A stretch of DNA of 64,000 nt. It comes from Mycolicibacterium peregrinum (lineage in GTDB: Bacteria; Actinomycetota; Actinomycetes; Mycobacteriales; Mycobacteriaceae). Numbering within the stretch: the first letter of the stretch is position 1; each line of letters begins with the position of its first letter. The DNA lies in NCBI RefSeq assembly GCF_002102345.1, contig NZ_LQPP01000029.1, forward strand, positions 146,504-210,503, in the 5' to 3' direction. The notes beneath the pieces are model-generated. The model saw only the letters and a program-made list of their open reading frames with translations, had not been told where the DNA came from and made no database searches. Shown piece by piece: positions 16,055-24,845 of this stretch. The translations under genes were made by a program, and so were the position numbers.

Positions 16055-16921
16055 ATGACCGCGTTCACCGACCCCGAGCTGGAGGCAGCATATTTCGCGG
16101 CCTACGACGCGGTGATGGCCAATTGGCCGGCGCCGGCCGAGACGGTCGATCTTCCGGGACGGTACGGGACGACACGGGTCACGTCCGCAGGCCCGACCGC
16201 AGCGCCGTCGCTGGTCCTGCTCCACGGATACAGCGGCACGTCCGGAATGTGGTATCCGATAGTCGGTTCGCTGGCCCAGGAGCACCACGTTCGGGCCGTG
16301 GACACCATGGGCGAACCGGGCCGCAGTCGACACACCGGCGCCGCCTTGACCAGCATGGAAGATCTCGTGGACTGGCTGGCGGAAACTTTCGATCTGCTCG
16401 AGTTACCCGCAGCCGACCTGTGCGGCCAATCCCTGGGTGGGCACCTAGCGCTCCGGTTCGCGCTCGCGCATCCCGAACGAGTGCGGCGGCTGGTCCTGCT
16501 CGATCCGCCCTTGGCCTTCGCCGGTCTCAGCCCCGAGTTCGAGGAGCTTGGCCAGAACCGCGACCCGCACCCGACTTTCGAGAATGCGCGCGCGATGCTG
16601 GCACCGGGCGCTCCCGGCAGCGGGCCGGCCCATCTGGAGGCCTACCTTGACCTGCTCGCGCACGGAGCCGCGCATTTCCCGGCCTCGCCGATCGTTCATC
16701 CGCGCCTGCCGGACGGGCTGACGCACCTGCCGGTCCCGACCCTCGTCGCCCTGGCCGGGGCGAGCCAGGTGCACGATTCGGAGGCAGCAGCGGAAGTCGC
16801 GCGGCGTGCCGGGGCGGACACGGTGATTCTCCCCGGTGCGGGGCACGGTCTCCTGGCCGACGTCGAACCTGTCCGCAGCCGTGTCCTCGAACACCTCCGG
16901 CAGCAGGACACACCGACCTGA
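16055..16921 (+). CDS. Alpha/beta-fold hydrolase
   Basis: 288 residues. The oxyanion motif is LLHGYSGTSGMWYPIVGSL, the nucleophile elbow CGQSLGGHLALRF, and the catalytic-His region GAGHGLLADVEP near residue 268. The start is ATG 16055 with AAAGGAG upstream. It is likely an esterase, lactonase or C-C hydrolase; the substrate is unknown. It is divergent from the TetR at 15372-15986 and convergent with the esterase at 16954-17892. Confidence 0.84.
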   Translation: MTAFTDPELEAAYFAAYDAVMANWPAPAETVDLPGRYGTTRVTSAGPTAAPSLVLLHGYSGTSGMWYPIVGSLAQEHHVRAVDTMGEPGRSRHTGAALTSMEDLVDWLAETFDLLELPAADLCGQSLGGHLALRFALAHPERVRRLVLLDPPLAFAGLSPEFEELGQNRDPHPTFENARAMLAPGAPGSGPAHLEAYLDLLAHGAAHFPASPIVHPRLPDGLTHLPVPTLVALAGASQVHDSEAAAEVARRAGADTVILPGAGHGLLADVEPVRSRVLEHLRQQDTPT

Positions 16922-16953
16922 TACCGCGATAGCGAACGCCGAGCAGGGCCCTC

Positions 16954-17892
16954 TCAGAATGCCAAGGGATGCGCGAACTTCGCCCGCAGTATCGCGCCGA
17001 TCTCCGCCAAGGCCAGGCGGCCCCGCGCGGTGGCGTCCGAGCGCATCAGAAAGCCGTGGTACATACCGGGGTAGCGTGTGACGGTGGTCTGCACGCCCGC
17101 ATCGCGCAGGCGTCCGGCGTAGCGCTCACCCCAATCGCGGATCGGGTCACACTCCCCGGTCACGACGATCGCCGGCGGCAGACCACGAAGCTCGGTCGCA
17201 TACGCCGGGACCTGATACGCATCGCGCGGTGAGCCGCCACGGTCGACCAGTTCATGCATGTAGACGATGTCCTCATGCCGAAGCAGGGGGGCGTCGGGCA
17301 TTGAGGTGATCGATGCTGCACCCATGTCGCGATCCAGACCGGGATAGAGCAACACCTGGGCGAATATTCGTGGACCGCCATGATCGCGGGCCGCCAATGC
17401 CACTGCCGCAGCAAGCGATCCGCCGGCGCTGTCGCCGACAATTGCCAGTCGCCTTACGTCGAGGTTCAGTTCGTCGGCATGGGCGGCAACCCATTCCGTG
17501 GCCGCGTAGGCGTCGTCGAATTGCGCTGGTGGCGGCGATTCCGGTGCGAGTCGATATTCGACCGCCGCCACGGCGGCGCCGCTGGCCTTCGCCAGTTCGC
17601 GGGCGAGCGGCTCGAACGAATGGTTCGAGCCCATCACGAGCCCGCCGCCATGTAGGTAGACGAGTACCGGCAGCCCGGGCTCGGGTCTGGGCCGATAGAG
17701 GCGTAGCGGTATCGGACCGCCCGGGCCCGTGGCCGTCAGGTCTTCGATGCCCGCCATTGCCGGCATATCGGGCAGCGGTGCGGATTCGAGGCCGGCCCGC
17801 ACGGACGGCAGGCCGCGGGCCCTCATGGGAGCGATCTCGCCGAACAAAGAAACTCGTGCGGCGGCGTCGGGATCCAGTGGTGGATAGGTCAT
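16954..17892 (-). CDS. HSL-family alpha/beta hydrolase (esterase/lipase)
   Basis: 312 residues of the hormone-sensitive-lipase family: HGGGLVMGS oxyanion motif near residue 80, GDSAGGSLAAAVAL nucleophile elbow near residue 153, and a C-terminal YHGFLM with the catalytic His. These enzymes cleave short acyl esters and lactones, which in a cluster with Baeyer-Villiger enzymes could be BVMO products. It is last in the operon 19260-16954, with its ATG one base after the stop of the upstream SDR. Confidence 0.85.
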   Translation of the reverse strand: MTYPPLDPDAAARVSLFGEIAPMRARGLPSVRAGLESAPLPDMPAMAGIEDLTATGPGGPIPLRLYRPRPEPGLPVLVYLHGGGLVMGSNHSFEPLARELAKASGAAVAAVEYRLAPESPPPAQFDDAYAATEWVAAHADELNLDVRRLAIVGDSAGGSLAAAVALAARDHGGPRIFAQVLLYPGLDRDMGAASITSMPDAPLLRHEDIVYMHELVDRGGSPRDAYQVPAYATELRGLPPAIVVTGECDPIRDWGERYAGRLRDAGVQTTVTRYPGMYHGFLMRSDATARGRLALAEIGAILRAKFAHPLAF

Positions 17893-17893
17893 T

Positions 17894-18757
17894 TCAGGTC
17901 TGTGCGGGATCGAAACGGCGCTCGGTCCGTAACCGGGGAGCGTCTTGGTTGCTCAACACCCGGGCCCGCTCGGCCATCGCCGAGCCGACGTAATCGGGTT
18001 GGGTGAGCAGATAGAACCGGCCATCGGCGGCCTGCTCGAACACCACCTCGGCTGCGGCCAGCGGATCCATCGCCTCGGCCTTGATGTCGAGCATGGCGGC
18101 GCGTTGTCCTTCGGCCGCAGCGGCATCGCCGGACTGGACCCCGCCGGCCGATTCGAAGATGTCGGACACCACGGCACCTGGTAGCACCGCCTGCACGTGC
18201 ACATGGTGGTCATGGCCGGCGGATTGCACTTCCAGATGCAGACATTCGGTCAGGGCCAGAACGGCGTGCTTGCTCATGATGTAGGGCGCCTGCAACGGGA
18301 CGACGGCCACCCCGCCGATCGAGGACAGGTTCCATACCCAGGCAGGTGCGTCGGCGGCCATCATCTTCGGCAGGAATGCCTTGACGCCGTGGAACACTCC
18401 GCTGATGTTGACGTCGACGACGCGTTGCCAGTTGTCGACCGGGGTGTCCCACAGATATCCGAACTGCTCGATGCCTGCGTTGTTCACCAACAGGCGTACC
18501 GGACCGAGTTCGCGGTAGACGTTGTCTGCCATCGCCTGCACCGCAGCGGCATCACGAACATCGCAGACCACGTCGGTCGCCATCCCGCCGGCGGCCACAA
18601 TCTCATCGCGTAGATCCGCGACGGCATCGGCGTTGATGTCGACCAGCACCACCGTCATACCCAACCGGCTGGCATGCCGCGCGAGGCCGGCGCCGATCCC
18701 GGCGCCGGCACCTGTGATGACGGCGACCCCGCCGCCGAAGACCTCTGCGGCGTTCAC
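17894..18757 (-). CDS. Short-chain dehydrogenase/reductase
   Basis: 287 residues. TGAGAGIGAGLARHASRLGMTVVLVDIN is the cofactor motif with an acidic residue, indicating NAD preference. NNAGIEQFGYL, NLSSIGGVAVV and PYIMSKHAVLALTE (YxxxK) follow. The long C-terminal segment (FESAGGVQSGDAAAAEGQR...) is typical of SDRs acting on bulky substrates. The start is GTG 18757, which overlaps the upstream SnoaL gene's stop as GTGA; the open frame further upstream is shadow. Operon position: middle of 19260-16954. Confidence 0.85.
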   Translation of the reverse strand: MNAAEVFGGGVAVITGAGAGIGAGLARHASRLGMTVVLVDINADAVADLRDEIVAAGGMATDVVCDVRDAAAVQAMADNVYRELGPVRLLVNNAGIEQFGYLWDTPVDNWQRVVDVNISGVFHGVKAFLPKMMAADAPAWVWNLSSIGGVAVVPLQAPYIMSKHAVLALTECLHLEVQSAGHDHHVHVQAVLPGAVVSDIFESAGGVQSGDAAAAEGQRAAMLDIKAEAMDPLAAAEVVFEQAADGRFYLLTQPDYVGSAMAERARVLSNQDAPRLRTERRFDPAQT

Positions 18758-19260
18758 GCGGAATGGGCGCCGGCGACCGACGTTGTGATGGACGAGGCCT
18801 TGGCGGTGTGCTCGGCGAACGGGACCGAGTCCTCGGCGTCGAGCACGACATTCAGCGAGGTGAAGACCAGACCGTCGTCCGACTGCCGGATCCCGGCATC
18901 GACGACTCCGCTGGACACCGCGAACGGAACGTTGTTGGTGATCTGGTTGACGAACAGGTAGAAACGGACGTTGGTGACCGCGCCGTCGGCTCCGGTGCGG
19001 AAGACGTTGGTGGCGTGATGACGGCACGGGTACGGGTTCTCGTTGCGGTGCTCGATGAGCCAGGCCAGGGTCTCGGCCTTACCGTGCAGTTCTGCAGCCA
19101 GCAGGTGCTCGAACGGGCAGGCCCCGGAGTCCGAGCGGCTCAGGTACTCCATCTCGTCGGCGAGACGGGCGCCCACTTCATCGAAGTGGCCCTGGTCGTA
19201 GTGGTACCAGAAACCGGAGATGAACTCTTGGACATCGGACAGGGCGATCTGGTTGCTCAT
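18754..19260 (-). CDS. SnoaL/NTF2-like protein (ring-hydroxylating dioxygenase beta-like)
   Basis: 168 residues of NTF2-like fold: VQEFISGFWYHYDQGHFDEVGARLADEMEYLSRSDSG, then HHATNVFRTGADGAVTNVRFYLFVNQITNN. The strand pattern fits the SnoaL_4 or dioxygenase-beta group. The start is ATG 19260, preceded by TTGACT and only 6 bp, so it is probably leaderless. It leads an operon with an SDR and an esterase. Function is unproven; isomerisation or hydration of a steroid intermediate is a guess from the fold and neighbours. Confidence 0.78.
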   Translation of the reverse strand: MSNQIALSDVQEFISGFWYHYDQGHFDEVGARLADEMEYLSRSDSGACPFEHLLAAELHGKAETLAWLIEHRNENPYPCRHHATNVFRTGADGAVTNVRFYLFVNQITNNVPFAVSSGVVDAGIRQSDDGLVFTSLNVVLDAEDSVPFAEHTAKASSITTSVAGAHSA

Positions 19261-19303
19261 GCCGGCAGTCAACCCGTGATGTGGCGCCGGTAACAGCACC
19301 GGT

Positions 19304-19316
19304 GACCGGTCAGCGG
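19304..19316 (+). promoter_or_regulatory. Shared cluster operator, copy 5
   Basis: GACCGGTCAGCGG, 11 of 13 positions, lies between two minus-strand genes (the FadE gene ends at 19329 and the SnoaL gene starts at 19260). A -10-like TTGACT (19272-19267) is 38 bp from the motif centre and ends 6 bp before ATG 19260. It marks an internal promoter here rather than read-through from the FadE operon. Confidence 0.55.
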
Positions 19317-19328
19317 AACACCAAACCG

Positions 19329-20390
19329 CTAGGCGCCCGCGATCAACGACCAGAGCTGTTGTCCGCCTGCGGCAACAGCTGCCGCGGCGACCCGGTCATC
19401 CCAGAAGCGCACGGAGCCGAATTCCGAGCGCCACGCCAGAGCTGCGCGGGTGTACTCATGCAGCCGATGCTCGTGGGTCGTGCCGATCGCGCCGTGCACC
19501 TGGTGCGCGTTGCGGGTCACGACCGAGGCGGCATGCCCGGCGCACGATCGCGCGGTAGCGATCTGGAAGTCCAGTTGAGCTGACTGCCAGTCCGTTCCGA
19601 TGGCAGTGTGCAGAGCAGCCTCGGTGGCGGCCCGCGCCAGCGCCGACTCTGCTGCCGCATCCGAGATCAGGTTCTGAATCGCCTGGAACTTCGCCAGCGG
19701 GCGCCCGAACTGCACCCGCGACGCCACGTGTTCGATCGACAGCGCCACAGCGCGATCGAGCGCCGCGCACACCTGAATCGCGCGTACCATCGCGGACTTT
19801 CGGCCGAGCTGCTCCACCAGGTCGGCGGGCACCGGATGACCGGCGATTTCGGTGGTGTAGACGGTGATGGTGTCGCGCGGCTCGCCGATCAGGTTGGTGC
19901 CCATGTGAAGCGACAGTTCCGTGGTGTCGAACTCGGTGAGCCGGAATTCGTCGCCGGCCGGCCAGAGCACGACGACCCTTTCTGCGTCAGCGGCCCACGG
20001 CACAGGTGTGGTGGATTCGCCGCTGCGTGGCACCACATGCACCGTTCGCACGGCGTCATCGACGGGTCGGCAGAGGGTCTCCAACAGCCAACAGGCCAGC
20101 AGGTCGTGTTCGGCCAGTGGGATGCGGACACCGTGACGGACTGCGGCACTGAGCAACTCAGCTGCCTCGAGCCAACCTGCGCCGCTGCCGCCGGATTCCT
20201 CGGCGCCGGTCAGCCGGACCAGACCGAGGGAGTCGAGCCGCTGCCACAGCTCGCGGTCATAGGTCACGCGCTCACCCGGGCGCACCGGGCCTGCGGTCTG
20301 GCGGTACTCGGCAAAGACGTCGTCCATCATGGCCGCGAGATCGGGGTCCACCGCCGACAGCGTGCTGACAGCGAGTTCAGTTGTGTTCAT
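19329..20390 (-). CDS. Acyl-CoA dehydrogenase, small (FadE beta-type) subunit
   Basis: 353 residues, shorter than single-subunit FadEs. Acyl-CoA-dehydrogenase helices are seen in ASRVQFGRPLAKFQAIQNLISDAAAESALARAA and the C-terminal QVHGAIGTTHEHRLHEYTRAALAW. It sits directly after, and overlaps by ATGA, a second dehydrogenase gene. This arrangement is typical of the heteromeric mycobacterial steroid side-chain dehydrogenases (ChsE-type alpha2beta2). The start is ATG 20390. The pair should desaturate a steroid or ring-derived acyl-CoA. It is last in the operon from 26432. Confidence 0.86.
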   Translation of the reverse strand: MNTTELAVSTLSAVDPDLAAMMDDVFAEYRQTAGPVRPGERVTYDRELWQRLDSLGLVRLTGAEESGGSGAGWLEAAELLSAAVRHGVRIPLAEHDLLACWLLETLCRPVDDAVRTVHVVPRSGESTTPVPWAADAERVVVLWPAGDEFRLTEFDTTELSLHMGTNLIGEPRDTITVYTTEIAGHPVPADLVEQLGRKSAMVRAIQVCAALDRAVALSIEHVASRVQFGRPLAKFQAIQNLISDAAAESALARAATEAALHTAIGTDWQSAQLDFQIATARSCAGHAASVVTRNAHQVHGAIGTTHEHRLHEYTRAALAWRSEFGSVRFWDDRVAAAAVAAGGQQLWSLIAGA

Positions 20391-21502
20391 CGCAAACCCA
20401 ATCCCCGCGCGATGACTCCGCGCAGTACCTCGTTGGTTCCGCCGCGCAACGTGAAGCCGGGGCGCTGGTCCACCGCGGTGGCCACCAGGTGCGCCCACTC
20501 GGCCTCCGTCGCGGCGTCATCTCCGTTCTGCCGGTCTGCGTAGTCGGCGATGTCGCCTTCGACCGTGGTGCCGAGGACCTTGACGACGGCTGCCGGAACA
20601 TCGGGATTCTCACCGCGTTCCAGGGCGCCGGCCACCGCAGTTGACATGTGATGGAGACCGGCGACGCGCGCGACCAGACGGCCCAATTCGGGATCATCTG
20701 ACGTGTTTTCGAGCGCGCGGGCCAGCAGGGGGAACGTCGACAGGAATCTCTCCGGCCCGCTGCGCTCGAAGCTCAGTTCTGAGGTGACCTGGGTCCAGCC
20801 GTGGCCGATCTCGCCGAAGACCATGGCATCGGGAACGAACACCTCGTCGAGCACGACCTCGTTGAAGTGATGCCCGCCGTTCATCGAGATGATCGGGCGG
20901 ACCTGCACGCCCGGGGCGCGCAGGTCGACGATGAACTGGCTCAACCCGGCATGCCGGTGCGACGGATCGACCGGTTCGGTGCGGGCCAGCACGATGAAGG
21001 CATGAGCGCGGTGCGCCCCCGAGGTCCACACCTTGGTACCGGTGATCGACCACCCGCCGTCGACCCGTACCGCACGGGTGCGGACACTGGCCAGATCCGA
21101 GCCGGAATCCGGTTCGCTCATCCCGATTCCGAAGAAACACTCGCCGGCCACGATGCGAGGTAAGAATTCTGACTTCTGCTCTTCGGTCCCGTACTTCAGC
21201 AGCGACGGCACGATCTGGCGGTCGGCGATCCAGTGCGCGGCCACCGGTGCCCCGGCAGCCAGCAGTTCTTCGGTGACGACGAACCGTTCCTGAAACGAGC
21301 GGCCATGGCCGCCGTAATGGACGGGAACCGTCATGCCCAGCCAGCCCTGCTTCGCCAGGGACGCGGTGAAACTTTCGTCCCATCCGCACAACCACGAATC
21401 GATCAACGGCGTGAACGCGCCGGCGGCCAACTGGTCGGCCACGAAGCCACGGACTTCCCGGCGTAACTCGTCCAGGTGTGCGCCGGTCACGGTGTCCGCC
21501 AC
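20387..21502 (-). CDS. Acyl-CoA dehydrogenase, large (FadE alpha-type) subunit
   Basis: 371 residues. FAD and substrate motifs are GIGMSEPDSGSDLASVRTRA and GWSITGTKVWTSGAHRAHAFIVLART. SELSFERSGPERFLS follows, and the C-terminus FTLRGGTNEVLRGVIARGLGLR is the standard FAD/adenine motif. It overlaps crotonase upstream by 16 bp and its partner FadE downstream by 4 bp. It probably forms the catalytic heteromer with 19329-20390. The substrate is unknown; a CoA ester made by the operon's own synthetase is likely. Confidence 0.87.
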   Translation of the reverse strand: MADTVTGAHLDELRREVRGFVADQLAAGAFTPLIDSWLCGWDESFTASLAKQGWLGMTVPVHYGGHGRSFQERFVVTEELLAAGAPVAAHWIADRQIVPSLLKYGTEEQKSEFLPRIVAGECFFGIGMSEPDSGSDLASVRTRAVRVDGGWSITGTKVWTSGAHRAHAFIVLARTEPVDPSHRHAGLSQFIVDLRAPGVQVRPIISMNGGHHFNEVVLDEVFVPDAMVFGEIGHGWTQVTSELSFERSGPERFLSTFPLLARALENTSDDPELGRLVARVAGLHHMSTAVAGALERGENPDVPAAVVKVLGTTVEGDIADYADRQNGDDAATEAEWAHLVATAVDQRPGFTLRGGTNEVLRGVIARGLGLR

Positions 21503-22263
21503 TTCGCGATGCGCCGTTGGTGCTCGACGTCGTGGTGGGCCAGCGGTTGCATGGCCGCCGCCATGGAGAGCGTCGATTCCAGGGAGCCGGTCGTCGATTC
21601 CTGCAACAGGCGCTTGGCCATCCGCAGCGCGTGTGGCGGGTTGACCGCGATCCGGTCTGCCAGCACCCGCGCTTCAGTCAGGAGATCCTCGTGGGGTACC
21701 ACTCGGCTGACGAGTCCCCATTCCAGCGCCGTTGCGGCGTCGATCCGTTCGCCGGTAAACGTGAGCTCGGCGGCGCGCGCGTAGCCGATGGCGCGCGGCA
21801 GGAACCAGGTGCCCCCATCGCCCGGGATGAGGCCGAGCTGCACGAAGCTCTCGGCGAAGGATGCGCGCTCGGAGGCAATCCTGATGTCGCACATCATCGC
21901 CAGATCGCACCCGGCGCCGATGGCGGCGCCGTTGACCGCAGCGATCAGCGGGACTTCGAGCCGACCCAGGGCACGTGGAATCCGTTGGATCCCATCGATG
22001 TAGGCCCGTCGCTGGTCGATGGCATCCAGACCGAACATGCCCCGACGGTCGGCCATCTCCTTGACATTGCCGCCGGCGGAGAAGATCTTGCCCGCACCGG
22101 TGAGGATGACCGCACCCACGGTGTTGTCGGCGTTGACCGCATCGACTTTGTCCTCGAACGCGGCGATGACGTCCTTACCGGTGATGGCATTGCCGACGTC
22201 GGGAAGGGCGATCGTCCAGATTTGCACCGGTCCGTCGGTGTGGACGTCGAGCGGTGAGGTCAC
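21487..22263 (-). CDS. Enoyl-CoA hydratase/isomerase (crotonase) family, atypical active site
   Basis: 258 residues with the crotonase core: GAGKIFSAGGNVKEMAD (CoA oxyanion), NGAAIGAGCDLAMMCDIRIASERASFAESFVQLGLIPGDGGTWFLPR. In classical hydratases two glutamates do the chemistry, in CELAM and near QPEILLG. Here the first is Asp (CDLAM) and the second position appears to be Phe in ESFVQLG, with a Glu two residues earlier. It may be an isomerase, a C-C or thioester hydrolase, or a hydratase with shifted residues. Its ATG overlaps the ALDH stop. Confidence 0.84.
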   Translation of the reverse strand: MTSPLDVHTDGPVQIWTIALPDVGNAITGKDVIAAFEDKVDAVNADNTVGAVILTGAGKIFSAGGNVKEMADRRGMFGLDAIDQRRAYIDGIQRIPRALGRLEVPLIAAVNGAAIGAGCDLAMMCDIRIASERASFAESFVQLGLIPGDGGTWFLPRAIGYARAAELTFTGERIDAATALEWGLVSRVVPHEDLLTEARVLADRIAVNPPHALRMAKRLLQESTTGSLESTLSMAAAMQPLAHHDVEHQRRIAKWRTP

Positions 22264-23690
22264 GCACGCTCCTTGAGCTGAAGGGATTTGGTCTGGAGGT
22301 ACTCCTCGAAGCCGAACCGGCCCAGTTCACGGCCGATCCCGGACTTCTTGTACCCGCCGAACGGGGCGGTGGGGTTGTAGGCGCCGCCGTTGATGTCGAG
22401 CTGGCCGGTCTGCACCTGACGGGCGAAGGCGATGGCGTCGTCGTCGGTGGCGGCCCACACCGCGCCCGACAGGCCATAGGCGGTGCCATTGGCGATGCGC
22501 AGTGCATCGTCGGCATCGGTGAAGGGCGTCACGGCCAGCACGGGGCCGAACACTTCTTCCTGACCGAGTTCGGAGTCGGGATCCACATCGGCGAAAACTG
22601 TTGGTGCCACGTAGTACCCGACGTCGCGGATCGGTTCCGCGCCGCCGATCAGGAGCCGGGCACCGTCACGCTGGGCGCGCTCGATGAAGCCACGCACCGA
22701 GTCGAATTGCGACCGCGACGCCGAGGGTCCGATCCGGGTCGCCGGGTCGCGCGGATCACCCACGGTGTAGCGGCCCACAGCCGATTCGATCAGGTCCAGC
22801 GCCTCGCCATATCGATTCTGCGGCACCAGCATCCTGGTCCACGCCATGCAGGTCTGCCCGCCGTTGAGGAAGGCATTGCCCACCCCGACCTTGACCGCAG
22901 TCGCCAGATCAGCGCCGTCGAGGATGACGTTGGCCGACTTGCCGCCGAGCTCGAGGGCAACCTTCTTGATCGACTGGCCTGCCAGTTCTCCGACGCGTGC
23001 ACCCACACCGGTGGACCCGGTGAACGAGACGAAGTCGACGTCGGGATGTGAGGCGAGACGTTCGCCGATCACCCGACCGGGGCCTGAGACGAGGTTGATG
23101 GTCCCCGGTGGCAGGCCCGCTTCTTCGCAGGCTTCGACGAAGGCGAACACCGAAAGCGGGGCCTCGTTACTGGGTTTGAGCACGACGGGACACCCCGCGG
23201 CGATGGCCGGCAGCACCTTGGCGACCACCTGGTAGAGCGGGTAGTTCCATGGCGTGATGGCCCCGACGACGCCGTAGGGCTCCCTCAGGACCAGCGAATT
23301 GCCGATGCGCTCTTCGAATTCGAAGGTCTCCAGCACATCGGCGAAGCCTTTGGCCACCGCCAGCGGTACCTGCGTCTGCACCGTCTGCGCGATGCGCACG
23401 GGGGCGCCCATCTCGGCGGTGATGAGTTCGGCGATGTCGGGTAGGCGCTTTTCCATCGCGGCGATGACCCGCTGCACCCGGTCCCGGCGTTCGTCAACGG
23501 TGATGAGCGGGTCGAACGCCTGACGGGCCGCGGCCACTGCGGTGTCGACGTCGGCGGCGTCGCCATTGGGCACGTGGCCGATCACGGCTTCGGTCGCGGG
23601 ATCGACGACCTCGATGAACCCGTTCCCGGAGGGGGCGGTCCAGCTGCCGTCGATGAACAGTCTGTCGTGTTCGAAAGTGGGCACTGTCAT
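22260..23690 (-). CDS. NAD(P)-dependent aldehyde dehydrogenase
   Basis: 476 residues, full length. The cofactor region is TPWNYPLYQVVAKVLPAIAAGCPVVLKPS, FTGSTGVGARVGELAG precedes LELGGKSANVI with the general-base Glu, and the catalytic Cys is in NGGQTCMAWTR. The C-terminal PFGGYKKSGIGRELG is standard. It oxidises an aldehyde, presumably that made by the adjacent Zn-alcohol dehydrogenase (23703-24836), to an acid which the CoA ligase of the same operon can activate. Confidence 0.9.
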   Translation of the reverse strand: MTVPTFEHDRLFIDGSWTAPSGNGFIEVVDPATEAVIGHVPNGDAADVDTAVAAARQAFDPLITVDERRDRVQRVIAAMEKRLPDIAELITAEMGAPVRIAQTVQTQVPLAVAKGFADVLETFEFEERIGNSLVLREPYGVVGAITPWNYPLYQVVAKVLPAIAAGCPVVLKPSNEAPLSVFAFVEACEEAGLPPGTINLVSGPGRVIGERLASHPDVDFVSFTGSTGVGARVGELAGQSIKKVALELGGKSANVILDGADLATAVKVGVGNAFLNGGQTCMAWTRMLVPQNRYGEALDLIESAVGRYTVGDPRDPATRIGPSASRSQFDSVRGFIERAQRDGARLLIGGAEPIRDVGYYVAPTVFADVDPDSELGQEEVFGPVLAVTPFTDADDALRIANGTAYGLSGAVWAATDDDAIAFARQVQTGQLDINGGAYNPTAPFGGYKKSGIGRELGRFGFEEYLQTKSLQLKERA

Positions 23691-23702
23691 CCTTACCTGG
23701 GT

Positions 23703-24836
23703 TTATGGTGCGATGCTGGCGCGGATATCGCGCTTGCCATCGGCCGCGGTGAACGCTTCGTTGATGTCGTCGAGTGAGTACGACGCCGCGGCGAGTCGCT
23801 CGAACGGCAGCTGGTGCTGATAGCGGTCGAGGAAGGTCAACGCGCGGGACAGGACTGCCGGGTCATAAAGCGAGACCCCGACCATGGTCTTGTTGGTGAA
23901 GACGAACCGTGACGGGTCGAACGCGAAGGTCTTGCCGATGTTGATGTTGCCGATCTCGACGTAGCGGCCGAACTGGGCGAGCATCTGGAGACCTTCGTCG
24001 ATGGCCGACGGATGTCCGACAACCTCGACCACCACGTCGGCGCCCTGGCCGTCGGTCAACTTGCGTACTGCTTTGGCGCGGTCCTTGGGCGTGGTGACCT
24101 CGTTGAGGTCGATCACCGAGTCGGCTCCGAATGCCGTTGCCAGCTCCAATCTTTCGGGCACTCCGTCGATGGCGATGACGTTGGCTGCCCCGCGTGCTTT
24201 GGCCACGGCCACCGCGTAGAGACCGAGTGCGCCGGCTCCCTGAACCACGACGTGCTCACCGAGCTGCAGGTCGACGCGTTCAAGTCCATACATGACCTGT
24301 GACAGCGCACAGTTCGCACCCGCGGCGATGTCATCGCTCAGAGTGTCGGGCACCGTGTAGACGACTGCCCCGGCGGGCAACAGGTAGTAGTCGCCGTAGC
24401 CGCCGACAAAGTATGGCGGTTCGTCGGCGCGGCCCAACATCGCCATTTTCAGGTTCAGGCAGGCGTTACGGCGCCCCGCCAGACAGTTGCGGCACTGGTG
24501 GCAGCAGTAGAAGTACGGGAACACCACCCGGGTGCCTTCGGCCAGGGATTTGCCATTGGAGTCGGCGGTTACTCCGTCACCCAGCACCTCGATGGCGCCG
24601 ACCATCTCGTGACCCAGGACGGTGGGTAGTTGTCCACCCAAGCCGCGGGTGGCGAAGGTGCCATGCCAGGCATGCACATCTGAACCGCAGATGTTCGTCC
24701 GCAGAACACGGACCAGAATCTCTCCGGGCCCGACGTCAGGCAGCGTCACCGTTTCGATCTGAAATGGTTTGCCGGGTTCGTCGAAGCGCGCGATGCGTCC
24801 GGTTCGAGAGGTGTTGGCGTGAGATTTGGAGTGCAC
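23703..24836 (-). CDS. Zinc-dependent alcohol dehydrogenase (MDR family)
   Basis: 377 residues. Catalytic zinc ligands are C of NICGSDVHAWHG and H-E of LGHEMVGAIEVLG. The structural zinc site is CHQCRNCLAGRRNAC (four cysteines). NAD binding is QGAGALGLYAVAVAKARGAANVIAID. It lies between ALDH and the CoA ligase with gaps of 9-13 bp, so alcohol to aldehyde to acid to acyl-CoA is encoded in consecutive genes. Confidence 0.88.
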   Translation of the reverse strand: MHSKSHANTSRTGRIARFDEPGKPFQIETVTLPDVGPGEILVRVLRTNICGSDVHAWHGTFATRGLGGQLPTVLGHEMVGAIEVLGDGVTADSNGKSLAEGTRVVFPYFYCCHQCRNCLAGRRNACLNLKMAMLGRADEPPYFVGGYGDYYLLPAGAVVYTVPDTLSDDIAAGANCALSQVMYGLERVDLQLGEHVVVQGAGALGLYAVAVAKARGAANVIAIDGVPERLELATAFGADSVIDLNEVTTPKDRAKAVRKLTDGQGADVVVEVVGHPSAIDEGLQMLAQFGRYVEIGNINIGKTFAFDPSRFVFTNKTMVGVSLYDPAVLSRALTFLDRYQHQLPFERLAAASYSLDDINEAFTAADGKRDIRASIAP

Positions 24837-24845
24837 AGTGTTCCT

